Below are positions 47,388 to 59,062 of a stretch of DNA of 64,000 nucleotides, one piece after another (the first letter of the stretch is position 1; each line of letters opens with the position of its first letter). This DNA is from Parascedosporium putredinis (Eukaryota; Ascomycota; Sordariomycetes; Microascales; Microascaceae), in NCBI GenBank assembly GCA_949357655.1, contig CASHTG010000006.1, positions 496,001 to 560,000 of the forward strand, read 5' to 3'. A program made the translations under genes and the position numbers. The notes beneath the pieces were generated by a model. That model made no database searches, was not told the origin of the DNA, and saw only the letters and a program-made list of their open reading frames with translations.

Positions 47388-49230
47388 AGGAGGAGGTGGA
47401 TATCGATGGAGTCGGTCCCGCTGGGTTGCCAGCAGTTACGGGTCAGACATGGGACGGCCGGGTCGTATTACCCAGCCGATATCCGCCTCCTCCACCGGAG
47501 AAACTTGACGACAAGATGGGTGTTTCGCGCTGTTAGCAGAAGGCAGTTAATCTTGCAGGTCGCGAGCAAGTTCATGCTCGCCTCGTGGTAACCCGCGTGG
47601 ACCGTCATGTCGACTAAGATCTCCCTTGAGTGTTATCATCATGGCCCCGGGGCTTTCCTGATTCATGCTCACCCGCAACAGGCAAGGGCCGTATGATAGG
47701 TAGGCTCTGCGGAGATGGGCTTCATTTTACTCTCTTCAATATTGCCCCATTGATCCGCGATGGATTATGGATCCCCGACAATCTTCCATCAGGACCCCGC
47801 AGGCGTGGGTTAGAATGAGCAAGGCCGGTAATGGCCACCCTGCCAAGATTGTGGGGATTGGAAACAAGCTCTTTCAACTCGGCGTTTTCCACGGGAGTTC
47901 TGGACTCCAGTGCCTGGACTTTAGTTCTAAATGGCTTTGGTTTAATACAACTTGGGAGTATTGCACATCCACCATCCGTTAGGGTGCTAATCGAAGAGTG
48001 TTGTCTTCGGCTGATTGTTCTGTCGTTTGGGATGGGTTGGCTGCTCCACGAGATAGGCCTAGAGAGTATGGACTTTCAGCCCCGACTTCTCCCCCTTCAC
48101 GCTTCACACCTCCTAGTCTACTTGCGCTGCGAGAGAGGTAAACTGAATATATCCCTCACCAATGGCAACGGGTGCTGAGGGGGTTGCCTTGAACTTTCTT
48201 CATACCAGGAGTTTTGAGACAGCCTCTTGATGATTCACCCTCCCTCATCTGCACTCATCTGAAAACCCCACCCGGATACCCCTTCGGGCCCTAGTGTCTC
48301 ACACATTCCGAACACGATCCCGCGTAGAGTGGATGTGGGCAAAGAGCTATTTCGGGTCCAGGCAGAAAGAAGCAACGTTAACACTAGTTTCACATATCAC
48401 GCTGTTGGGGCCAGAAGCAGACCGATAGCAGGAGGTAGCAGGAGACGGCAAGAAGGAGAAAAAAACTTTGTTTAGAGACAAAAAGGCAAGCTTACGAAGC
48501 CGGACAGTCCCGTATCCGCATCATCCAAGTCTGTCTGGCGACATGCCACGATGCGACCCCGAGAAGAGGAAGAGGGTGGAGGTGTGCCCAGTCGCAGCAG
48601 CCCTGTCCCGACCCTGATAAGATCAATTTCCTGCCCAGGGCGCCGACAGGGCTTTGTCTGCAGACCGTGATGCGACCATCGTGCCTTCGTTCCCTTCGTG
48701 TATGCAGCAGGGCTCTAGACCAACCGGAGTGCATGTGATGACCAATGACTCCAGGCGCTACCTTCCACTTGCCGCCCCTCCCCGGACTGGTGGCAGAGGA
48801 AATAGGAGGAAGAGCGTGTGCTTCCGTTCCCCATATGCTTCTTTGCCTGGCTCTTCTCTTCCTATGGACTTTTTTTCCCTCGGCATCACAAGATGAGCTG
48901 AACTTGGCTTTGCGACTAAAACCTCAAGGACCCATCACGGCAGCAACTGTAGATCCTCAATTCCGCCACCCTCGATCTGGAGGGTGTTGCATCTGGCCCT
49001 GCCTCCGCCTCACTCAAACAGAGCAGCGCGGCGGGCGCCCTTCCCCTTCCCCTGACGTCTACGTCATGGGGTTGGAGGACCTTTGGCTGAAATCAAGGTG
49101 TCGATCCCCATCACTTTGACAAAAACAGGCGCAGAGCTGGGTCGTTTGTGCAAGGCACGGGGAGGGGGATCTCGGCGAGGGCGTGCGGCTTAGCGCGGCG
49201 CAAGTGGTGTGGGGAAGATGTGGTGAGGAG

Positions 49231-49280
49231 GGGCGCCAGAGGACGCCAGAGGACGCCAGAGGACGCCAGAGGACGCCAAA
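49231..49280. repeat. 10-bp minisatellite GGACGCCAGA
   Basis: Five adjacent units; the inner three are identical and the first and last carry one change each. Confidence 0.92.
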
Positions 49281-52200
49281 GACTAGTCCAACTAGTAGCA
49301 CTCGTTCGCTGATGAGGATAGACTAGACTGCACCACGTCGAATACGGAAAACATGCATCCGCGATGAAGCGAATTCCTCGTTCTCATGCCTGAAAGAGTT
49401 GGTTGTTTAGCGTCCGCATGTCCGGATCGGGGCCAACCTTGAGTAAGCTAAACCTCTTTACGGAGCATCTTTTCGCCCATGATTTCCTCTACATGGACAG
49501 CTTCCCTCGGCTTGAGTTCGCGCCACGCCTTTGAACTTTTGGCTTGTGAATCAACCGTTCAAGGTCAGCTCTCAAGGGCGAAGAAGGAGCGAATGGTGCG
49601 CTTTGTGGGATAGGGCGAGGCGCCTCCTCCTTAACCTCCTGTTTCTTACCCTTCGTGCCCTGTCTTTTCTTTTGGCTCTACGACTAGTCTTTCTGTTTCT
49701 GCCCTCAGAACTGTAGTGACTACGATAAACGTCTCCGCCAGATGACATCGAGGAACGAATGTCGCTGACGACGATGAGGAGGGCTTCGCAGAGCACCTCT
49801 GTTCACCTCACCACGGCAGTGCTTTTGACAACCCCTCGCCTGCGATGGCCGGCTCTAGTCCTCGCTCCAAGCCCAAAAGACTTGGGGCTCCAAGACCACC
49901 CACGTCCCTTCTTTCAACTTGAAAATAGAGTTTTTTTCTCTGCAGTTAGACATCGCTTTGGCGTCTGCATCAGTAACATCACTTCAACAAAATGTTGCTA
50001 GAGTACCGTCCTTTTCCTACCACGAGGCGAGGGCATAGCTTCCCTCGAGCCCAACCAGAAAGAATCTGAAACAGATGACATCAAGCGCTCCTTAGCCGCG
50101 ACTGCGATTCTTCCCGAATAGTCCAGGAAGAAAGGCCGCATGCCACGAACCACTAAACGACCGGAGGGTGCCCAGTCCTTTTCAAGTCCAATATGGCGGC
50201 TAGACGAATGAAGCGAGAAGAGAGACCGACGGAATATGCCTATCCGCCTCCGTCTTCGCGACGAACGGCGCACTGCTAGTGAGTGGTGGGCGAGATGGCC
50301 GAATTGCTCCCCACTCACAGAGCTGCCAGTCTTGCCGCCCTATGTGGTAATTGAGGCTGAGATAGGTCACGACTGAAGATTTCGTTCCCTTGAGGTGTCG
50401 GCTTGTCGAGTGCTCGCCTCGTGTTGTATTCTTTGGCTATACTCTTCACGAAAGAAGAGGGTGCTGCGAGATAATGCGAACACTAAGCCCTTCCTAGCTC
50501 TCATTCTTTTGAAGACGCCCATGAGCACGGGAGTTAGCTTCCTTCATGTGTTTGGGATGGGCTGACCCAGCCCTTTGAAACGAAGAATGATCCTTTCAGA
50601 CGGGCGGCGGTCCCCGAAAACACCGTCATCTTTGGAAAGAGAAGGCCACGTTGGATTTGGTAAGGGTGTCTTGCTCATTACCATGTGGACGTGACCAGGA
50701 CTGCAGAGGCCAACGACGAGGGCGATCGTTGCTCATGGCAGCTGGTCGAGACCTGGGGTCGTCCTGCAAGCAGCTCCTTCCCCACAATCTCAAGATACCA
50801 AACCCAGTTTTGAGGTGCCGCGTCTTTTGTTCCTTTCAACCGCCCCCAAACCGTTGCTTGAACGACTGTCGCCGACTTTTCTCGAAGGTCTTATCAGTGC
50901 CGCCGTCATATTAAAGGGGATCCCCATTCTAATCGTGGCGGCCAAAATCTCGGATTCCATGGGTCATCAGTATTAACGTCTCAGCATAGGGTAGCACCTG
51001 CTGTTTTCCGCATCGTGCAAAGTCGCAACGAGCTTTTGCCGGAGGGGAACTAAGACTATAGATGGGTTGGACCGATTATTTATGTGACGCAGGAGAAGGC
51101 CTCTGACAACTAAAAATACGCACATTCCGTCATGGAGTCCAGATAGTTGGAGTGATCGCCATGGCCCAGAAGAGATCGTTGATATCCCAGGCCGCCATGG
51201 TTGTCTGATGAAAATAGCCGGACCCTTTCAGACTTGGGAAGAGCCGCAGAACTTAGGAATGGGACTAGAGATTGACAGACGCAGAAGCGAGAAGGATACC
51301 ACATTTCCTACTTTCTGAGGTTTGGCTTGTCTCGGTACGGGGAGTTCCACCCCGTTAGTGCGCCGTGGAAAGAAGGTTGGGTGTTGAAGAAGATGACTCG
51401 CTGGAAGGGCGTTTGCCCTCCCCTCTTGGATTGAACCGAGAGCAGGCAAATTTCGGGATTGCTCGCGAGGACCCGTAGCAGCGGCCGGGACAGCCTCCCG
51501 AAGATCTGCAGGTCCGCATCTAAGCTTTGATATTAAAAGCGCAACCGAAATCGTGTCTATGCGTCTTCATTGCACGTACTCTTTATAATGAGGCTATCTA
51601 ACCTTTCACTTCGGCGGCAACTAGCCAAGGATTAGACGATGGCAAGCATCCCGAACGACGCTACGCCAACTGCTCGGGTTGCATTTACACTTTGTGGAAA
51701 CGACGTGGCAGCTTTTCGTGCTGACGATCAAGGAAAGGATATCCGTCAGTTGTGTTACAATGGGCACATCCACTTATCCTCAACATATAGACACGGACCT
51801 TCTTTTCAATGTCATCGCGAGAATAAGACCGTTCGTCTATGGCCTCACCTCACACTTTTCGGACTCGACTTCCGAAGAAAACATAACCCCGAACGCGTCC
51901 ATGTTCAGTGCGCCCTTTCCCTTGGTCATTTTGACTTGAACCTCTTTATTTCCATTGCCATCTCCAAAATTAGAAGAAGTTAAATGAGCGAAAGGGGGCA
52001 TCGAAGTGACCCGTGTCGCTATTATTGGCATTCAAGGGTTCAAGTTATGCCTCTCAATTCCTCTAATAACCAGAGCAGCGGATCCAGAGGGTGCCACGTA
52101 ACCACGGGGGACGAGACGATATGGTTTCAGACAAGAAAACCAGTCAATTCATGATGAATGGTTGGAGGATATTTGCATCCACGCTCTTCCGCCCTCCCTT

Positions 52201-53778
52201 TATGGCCAACGCCTGGGGATGTTAATCCATCCGGAACGCTGGAGCTTCCAAGCGACGTCAGAAGAAGACGAGGTCCCATTTACGACGATATGCCCTTCTC
52301 TCTCAGGTTCAGCTTTGAAGCCACAACCTAGAGCTGTATTGATTAAAATGAAAACAGTAAAAGGGGGATAAGTGCGTTGTGAGTGAGTAGACAAATAAAG
52401 CGTCAAGTCTTCTCCAATCTATCTCTTTGATCCTCTAGGATTCGATTGTCCAGCTTGAGGATTGTTGATGATAAGGTCACGGGTAAGCCAAGCCAATATT
52501 TTAATAAGAGAGCACAAGCACGAGTGACGGAAAATGTAAAGGGGGAGGGGCAAGTATGAAAGTAGAAAAAAAGAAGAAGCGAAGGAGCTCAATCAAGAGG
52601 GGAAGAGAACGATCGAAAAGAGTGCAAAGGTGTCAATATGTCCTGGGTCGACATCGTAGCTGGGGCGCATCCCAAAATAGGAGCGAATTGATTAAGCGGA
52701 TATAGTGCAATATATCCAGCGACCCGGACTTTTTAGATGGGTGCCCGAACCCCATTTGCAAGAGCCCCATCCCGGTTTGCGGGGCGGGAAATGCAGGAGC
52801 TAACCTCCGCATCTCGATAAACTGGTAGCGAGATGGACATATAAGCTGTTCTTTCTCTGGTGATCTAGGACGGCCACACGATGAGCCCGCTCATGAGACT
52901 GCGAGTGGCGATTTACGGAGGGAGCGAAGAATCACATCACGGCGTTTTCTCATCCCCATCTCTCTTTCCCCTTATATCTAACGCTATTATAGACGAATCT
53001 AAACAATCCTTTATGAATAGAGAATTTGGTTCGCATCACAATCGAGCTAAGCAGGTGATCGATAAACGGTGACAAGCCCATCTCGGCAGTGGCGAGGCTG
53101 CCGTGCTCGGAAAGCCAACACGGCGACGAGCGGCAGGCGTTTCTAATTCTGGTAAAGGCTCGAAGCCAATACCTATGGCAGGTTCGGTATTACTTGTAGC
53201 CTTGGGTTTGTTTGTTTCGAGAGCCTACCCAGGCCAGGGGCGAGGAGAAGGGAGACTGACAACCACTCTTGCCCCTTTCCAGAAGAGGAGGGGAAATGGG
53301 ACCCTTCAAGGGGTTTGAGAAGAGATTGATGTTCTATTTTCCTAGACGGTCTTTTTATAAAGTGATATCGATCAGATGAACTTCCCACGCCGATATTGGA
53401 TGCCAATAAGTTTGTTTTTATTCTTAGTCGAGACGGGTTGTAACGCTGCGCTGTGTTGGGCGAAGATGATGGTGATCGTGGAGACGGCGGTTGTCGACGG
53501 CAGGGAGATTCGGAGGATGTGGTTCCTGCGCCGCTTATTCCCGCAGTAAGTAGATGTAGACAGCAACTACTTTCGTCGATAATTCTACTCCGTCACTAAG
53601 ATGTTTGTATCTATATAAGGGAGCCACGATGTCTATCTCGAAAAAAGGTTTACATCCAACCTCCACACTCATCTCAAACCGAACACAAGGAAACACCACA
53701 TCCACCCACAATATCCCACCTCCTCCTTTCTAAATATCATTCTCCTCGCTTCCTTTCCAGAACACCACTCCAGCCACA

Positions 53779-54477
53779 ATGAAGTTCCTCGCCCTCGCCC
53801 TCGCCCTCTCCGCCGCCCCCGCCGCCCTGGCGCAAAACTTCCAGACCTCCTGCCGGGAGATCAAGGGATCCGACCAATACCTCAGCGCCATCTGCACGGC
53901 GAGTGACGGTTCCGAGGTGTGCTCCGAGATCGACCTCACTGCCTGCCTTCTCAACGTCAACGGCGGCATTGTCTACGCCAACGACGTGGCCTCTGGCACT
54001 GGGTATGTCCATTCTACCAGGTTTCTATAAGCCACGACTCGTCAGGAATTCTGGCTAACAAAAGATTCTCTTTCGTGACTGCAGCGCCGCTTTCGTCGAT
54101 GCTAGGAACGGCGAGTTCTCCCGCACTGGCTGCCAGGGCTGCAGCGTTACTGATGGAACTATCCTCACCTGCGAGCACTGCCCCGACGGCAGGAACCTCG
54201 ATGCTCCCTCTGCCACCTTTGATCTCTGTAAGCCTTCATCCTATCTCTCTAACAGCCCCAGCCTCACGCTTGCCGTGGAAAAATTGCATGCCATGGACAT
54301 TACAATCCTCGAAAAGAACGGGAGAAGGAAAAAAGAAAACTGGAATGAACGGAAGCTGACAGAAAACCCTTTGGTAGCCGCGGTTGTGAGCAACTCCAAT
54401 GGATATCTTCGATGCTTCCGCAGGTGGCGGCAGCCAGGGAGCTCTCTTACTGCGAGAGCGGAGCCGGCGCTGCCTAA
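53779..54477 (+). CDS. Secreted cyanovirin-N homolog (CVNH) domain protein
   Basis: Predicted secreted carbohydrate-binding protein of the CVNH family, small lectins found in ascomycetes and ferns. Exons 53779-54002, 54085-54227 and 54378-54477. The signal peptide is MKFLALALALSAAPAALAQ. Two internal halves follow the CVNH pattern: NFQTSCREIKG...EIDLTACLLNVNGGIVYAND, and EFSRTGCQGCSVTDGTILTC...TFDLSAVVSNSNGYLRCF. The repeated IDL/FDL-x(5-8)-NGxL/IxY/C pattern is the reason for the call. One C appears missing at 54418-54419; adding it gives the ending ARELSYCESGAGAA and 155 aa. Without it the frame runs on to 54541. Family CVNH proteins bind mannose-rich glycans; the ligand here is unknown. 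Confidence 0.8.
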
Positions 54478-55158
54478 TCGCCGTTGCAACGTGAAAGGCG
54501 GTCCTTTGATGCCGTCTGAAATGGGGGAGAGGGGGATTTGATACCACGGGTGTCTGTTTGCATCTTTTTTGTTTTTTATGTTCCTTTTTCATCTTCTTTA
54601 TTCTCTTCTCTTTCTACATATTTGAAAAGCGAGTGTTGTTGCTACATACCACATCTTTTTCCCTTTCTATGTTTTTATCTTAGGATCGACTCGTTGCGGC
54701 TGTTGGCCGGGGTTAGTACATATCAATATCTTCACCCATTCCACCGTATCCATACATTCCACTCATACCAATTGATCCATTCGCCATTTGTGGCCCGGTG
54801 TCTGTGACTGACGTGCTGCTGCCTCGGCTACTACCCGGGGAATGTGTGCTCTGTGGCTTGACCTTTCTTTGTCTGGAATGAGTGCCAAAACTCTCGAGAA
54901 GCTGGTGCTCGAAAGCCAAAGGAAAAGTCTAGTCTGAACGCAGCGTCGTCCAGAGGGATTGCAGGAATGAGAATATTTCTTCCTGGGTCGGCTCATCCAC
55001 TGATACCGCGTATATAGTCGTGTGTATATAAATCCTAGAGAGAGAGATTGAGAAACCAACTCCAACCAAATAACCACCACGCTCACCTCAAAAAACGACT
55101 TCTCTCACTTTTCTCACACTTTTGTTCCTACTCACACAAGTTTACCGCTTCCTTCACG
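54478..55158. other. Intergenic region, CVNH 3' flank and promoter of next gene
   Basis: T-rich 3' flank followed by the likely promoter of the gene at 55159; a TATATA-like element lies near 55012-55030, roughly 130 bases before the start codon. No gene is seen. Confidence 0.4.
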
Positions 55159-55749
55159 ATGGAGAACCCCACCGTCCAGCCAGTTAGCCTTGCTAAAACC
55201 TATTCGATCCCCGAATGGGCCAAGCCCATCAACTTCGACCCCCGCACCACCTCCGCCTCCGAGCCCGCCTACCTCCTCTGGAAGCGCTTCTTCACCACCT
55301 ATCTCAGCTCCCAAGTCATCGAGCCCCTGGTAGGCGACTTCATCGACAAGTACGTCGCCAGCCTCGAAGCCGGCGCGGACCCCTGGAGCCCCGCCTTTGC
55401 CGGCTCCCTCGCCCGAGAGTGGCCTCGCATCGCCGAGCACCTCTACGCTTCGCGTTTCGACCAGACTAGGACCGAGAACGGCGACGCGCCCCAGGCCTGG
55501 GAAAGGCAGCTGGGCGACCTCCGCTTCCGTATGGAGATCTTTGGGTGCAAGCTGGCCGACGACGGCCGCCTGGGCGCGCCGGAAATCGGTAGTCTCTCGA
55601 GGCTCCACGAGGTGTACGAAGACGGAACCCAGCCAGGCTCGACGCGGAGGTGTACTGATGGAGAAGACGCTGCCGACTGTGGTGTCGAGTGCGATGGGAA
55701 GGGGTGTGTGGTTTTGGGAACGCCGTGGGGCTTTGAAGCCCGTTGTTGA
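55159..55749 (+). CDS. Hypothetical protein, unrecognised
   Basis: Uninterrupted 196-codon frame with good coding character (few rare residues, GC-rich third positions). It has no signal peptide or membrane segment (MENPTVQPVSLAKTYSIPEW). The region to about residue 155 is helical and charged (FIDKYVASLEAGADPW, QLGDLRFRMEIFGCKLADDG). The last about 40 residues become Cys/Gly-rich (CTDGEDAADCGVECDGKGC) and may come from a frameshift near 55625; the alternative frame continues to 55786 and ends KGEEVTDMV. A homology search would settle the C-terminus. I assign no function. Confidence 0.62.
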   Translation: MENPTVQPVSLAKTYSIPEWAKPINFDPRTTSASEPAYLLWKRFFTTYLSSQVIEPLVGDFIDKYVASLEAGADPWSPAFAGSLAREWPRIAEHLYASRFDQTRTENGDAPQAWERQLGDLRFRMEIFGCKLADDGRLGAPEIGSLSRLHEVYEDGTQPGSTRRCTDGEDAADCGVECDGKGCVVLGTPWGFEARC

Positions 55750-56594
55750 GGAAGAGAAGGGCGAAGAAGTCACGGACATGGTTTGAGGGGTTTAGGCGAC
55801 AACGACTGAAGAAGAGGTGTTGGTTCTTGGGGTCGATCTATCACTTGTTGTGATATATATAAGGGGATTGGATTTGAGGTTGGCTAGATCATTTGGGATT
55901 GTGACGTCCCTGCGCGCGAGCTGATCCGGTATGACTGGAGATTCTCTTTTGATGTGGCGTTGCGATGATAGATATTTCGGGGAAAGGAAGAATAGAGGGA
56001 GCTGTTGAATTTGGTGAGAACAAAGAATCAATCGTGATTTGTCTAGGTGCTGTGCTCATCCGCAGAAATGACATACTCCTCGAGCCTACCGCCGATTCAT
56101 TGTCCTGCGTCAAGAAGCTTCAGGATCTACAGGTACTTTGACTGACTGCCTCGGTATCCTGGTGAGTTGAGCTCCTAGGCACAAGAATATTCCTGAAACT
56201 CACTCTCCTTTCTCGCTCCTTTCTTCCTGAAAGCCACAGAAGCCACCAGATGCCCACGGTCCCGGAAAACATGGCCTCTCTGGACTCCGTGGAGTGGTAC
56301 CCTTGGCAAACCGCGGCCCAAAGAGGATTCGAAACGACCTTTCACTGCCTACGAGGCGATACGTATGAGAAACACCCCGAGATAGTTCAGTGATCCAAGT
56401 CAGCCGGAATGACTTTGAACGCGTATTTAAACAAACTCATACCCGACAAGCGATCTCATATTGAAGCAACTGTGTCTCCTCACCGCAACCAATCCCAATA
56501 ACCAACGACTGCAACCTGCACGCATCAACCTACAAGACAGAAACCAAACCGAAACAACGAGCCCGGAGCCTAAGAGACGGCCCGACCCGCAAAC
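55750..56594. other. Intergenic region
   Basis: About 0.85 kb between two plus-strand hypothetical genes. No gene or distinctive element is seen. Confidence 0.4.
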
Positions 56595-57238
56595 ATGTCA
56601 TCCGACTCACCCAGCCCTCGCAGGTCCGCTCCCCCATCCACCTGGGAATTCACCTTTGGGAATTTCGTCTCCTTTGCCGTCACATCGCCCCTAAACCACG
56701 GTTTCGCCCGTTACGTCACCTCCTCCCCGATATATCCGTCGAGACCCTGCGCAGCCCGATCCTCGGCCCCGCCGCCTTCGCCGACTGGAAGGCCCTCATG
56801 GTTTGTTCCATAGGCGCCATCGATCCCCAGGATATAGCTGCCGCCTGGCGAAGATTTGAAGGCCACGCGGAAAAGGAGCGCCAGTCCCATGCCGAGGAAA
56901 TGCAACAAGGTAAGAAAGAGGAGACTCGAGGTGGAGAGGAAGAAGAGGCCACGAGCGACGGAACTGCAGAAGGGTGGGAAGACGACGAAGAAGACGACGA
57001 AGAGGAGAAGAAAGGAGAAAAGGGGAAGGAAGTGGAAGTAGAGGAGGAAGAAGTCGGCGCCGGTGGTCCGTGGGAAAATAGCAGGGCAAGTGCCGGTCCT
57101 GGCAGTAGTCTTGCCGAAGGGAGTAGTTCTGAGAGCTCGTATGGCGAACTCCCTGCGACGAAGACAATATGGTGCAGGCACATATCGTACAACCCTCCCG
57201 CCGAGCCTTTCCCACGACGGAGCCGCAGCGCGGCGTGA
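56595..57238 (+). CDS. Hypothetical acidic protein, unrecognised
   Basis: Starts MSSDSPSPRRSAPPSTWEFT. One C appears missing at 56722-56723 (RYVTSLPDISVETLRSPILG after correction), joining two frames into a 214-aa product. The first about 100 residues look globular (FADWKALMVCSIGAIDPQDI, AAAWRRFEGHAEKERQS). The rest is very acidic (blocks of EEE and DDEEDDEEEKK) and probably disordered. A GTAAGA donor-like site at about 56911 could start an intron, in which case the acidic tail would be partly non-coding. No family is recognised. Confidence 0.5.
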
Positions 57239-57752
57239 GGAAGAGGCCACAGCAAACCAGGGACAGGAGGCGCACCCGCATGCACCATCAGGTCAGGCAG
57301 GCAATGCATGGACAGCAATGGTACTGGCTCGGCGAACACTACGAGGAAAGTCCGTGAGCGGGCCATGGGAAGGTGGGAAGGGCGGAAAGAGAGAAGCTAT
57401 GTCCTCTTTCCAAAGCCTCTCGTCATCTCAGTCCTTGTCATATGGTTAGATAGTTGTGAGAAAAGTTTACGTTGGATTGTAATAGCTTTTTCGTAAGTCG
57501 TTACCGAGGGCACCCGATCCTCTACCTCAAGAATGTGCTTTCTGTCTTGCTTTCTAGGTATACTGCCGCCCAAGGTTAGCTCTGCCAGCTCTAGACTCCG
57601 CCGCTACTACCCGCAAGCGGAACTCGCAGTCCATCACTTACCATATACAATCATGAATTCCCCAGCCCTCCACCCCAAAACCTGCCCTGGGTATCCCTCG
57701 AGGCCTCCCTACCGGCCCACCTCCCCGTCTCCCCGTCGCCCTCCCGGCCCCT
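57239..57752. other. Intergenic region between convergent genes
   Basis: Contains the 3' flanks of the acidic protein gene (+) and the Alb1-like gene (-). No separate feature is seen. Confidence 0.4.
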
Positions 57753-58224
57753 TTACTCAATCGTACCCTCAACCTCCATCTCTCCCTCTTTCGCCGCCTT
57801 GCCAGACTCACCACCTTCCGCATCTAATCAATCAACCAAAGTTAGCACTCCAGGACATAACCCAGCATATCTCCCCATTACAACCCCTCCTCCAGAAAAC
57901 CAACAGAGAGAAGAAAAAGAAGAAGAAAAAGAAATCACGGTTACTCACCCTTCATCTCCACCTCCCCTCCGCCTCCATCTTCCTCTTCATCGCATACCCC
58001 ATCTGCCTCTCCAGCTTCCGCCTCTTCTTCGAGCTCATCGGCGCCCGCGGCCCGCTCGTCGGCAGCAGACCCGTCCTCGCCCCGCGCGTCGTGTCCGCCT
58101 TGGCGTCCTTGTCCCCGCCGAGCTTGGCTGTTTGCGCCCGCCTCTGAGAGTCTCTGCGCAGCTTCGCCGCCCGCTTGCCCTTGATGAGCTTGGATTTTGT
58201 GTTTGGTGTCGCGACGTTGACCAT
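57753..58224 (-). CDS. Small basic protein, Alb1-like ribosome biogenesis candidate
   Basis: Two exons, 58224-57949 and 57823-57753, with a GTGAGT donor and ATTAG acceptor; one G/C is missing at 57964-57967 just before the donor. Corrected length is 115 aa. The N-terminal two thirds are very basic (NTKSKLIKGKRAAKLRRDSQ, then MSSKKRRKLERQMGYAMKRK) and the tail is acidic (EGEMEVEGTIE). The order 'basic block, RTGLLP, SKKRRKxER...YAxKRK, acidic tail' resembles Alb1, a nucleolar/cytoplasmic shuttling factor of pre-60S particles that works with Arx1. The match is from recalled motif shape only, so the name is tentative; another small nucleolar protein is possible. Confidence 0.5.
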
Positions 58225-59062
58225 TTTGCCGAGTTCCGTCGCCCGTTCTGTCCTTTCGTCTTGGGGCCGGAGGAGGAAGGATGAAGGAGGGGGGATGAAA
58301 AGGTTGGTTCGACGGTGTTTCTTTTTGTAGGAGGGTTCGGAGTTGCTTAATTGACTTTCGATTTCTTTCAATTGTCGCCCGGTTCTAGGTAGATCTGTGA
58401 AAATAAAGATCTGTAGCGGAATTCGTCGTTGGTTCTGGAGGGAGGATTTTGACGTTGAGGCTCCAAAGGCGGTGGACACAAAATTTCAAAGGGACAAGAA
58501 AAAAAAAAGTTCGAGGGGCAGCTGATAAGAGATAAGGACTTTTGGTGGGGCATCATTTTGCTTTCCGCGCTTGCGGGGAACTGTCAAAGTTTTTGCCTCT
58601 CCATCTGGACCTTCTTTCGCGCTATGTCGCGACACACGTTAGAGCAGCAGCCAAAGTTCAAATATGCACGGGACATGGAGTAAAGGAACCCTTCTTCTAA
58701 ATTATTTTGAATTTGAAACATATTAATTCAAGCAAAAAAATTTATCAAAAATGCAGGATTCAGGTGAAGAAGAATGGATGGTAGGGCTTTCTGACCATCG
58801 TCCCCCAAGCCATTCGCCCCTGATCAACGCCAGCCAACGCCCATGTTCTAAGATCCCAAGATATGCACCCAATACCACAGCCCCTTTCGCCTGATTATTT
58901 TTGTACAAACTCCGCAAACCCCCAACCTTCATAAAGGTTAGACTTCCGCCTTAAGAAAGTGTAGATTAAAAAAATCCATGAATAGATGTATCCGTTAGAA
59001 GCCCCAAAGTCGCCCCTGGACCCAAATGGAAAACTGAATTGTGTCGAGATTTGTCAAGCCAA
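58225..59062. other. Intergenic region
   Basis: Contains the promoter of the Alb1-like gene and the 3' flank of the Ytp1 gene. A-rich stretch near 58700-58760. No gene is seen. Confidence 0.4.

Larger units (their letters stand above)
40141..53778. other. 13.6-kb region without a supported gene
   Basis: I read both strands and found no frame with a recognisable family, consistent splice sites or signal peptide. The longest ORFs (for example 43249-43875, 208 codons, minus; 41818-42339, plus) have ordinary noise-like composition. The region includes a 28-bp tandem duplication (47332-47387), a 10-bp minisatellite (49231-49280) and poly-T tracts. A short ORF at 51639-51983 is discussed in the findings. 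There is no obvious transposon, terminal repeat or AT-rich decay. Confidence 0.45.

Noticed and set aside
40141..53778. RIP-mutated transposon relic
   Set aside because: By eye the region is not AT-rich and shows no TA-rich decay; no terminal repeats seen.
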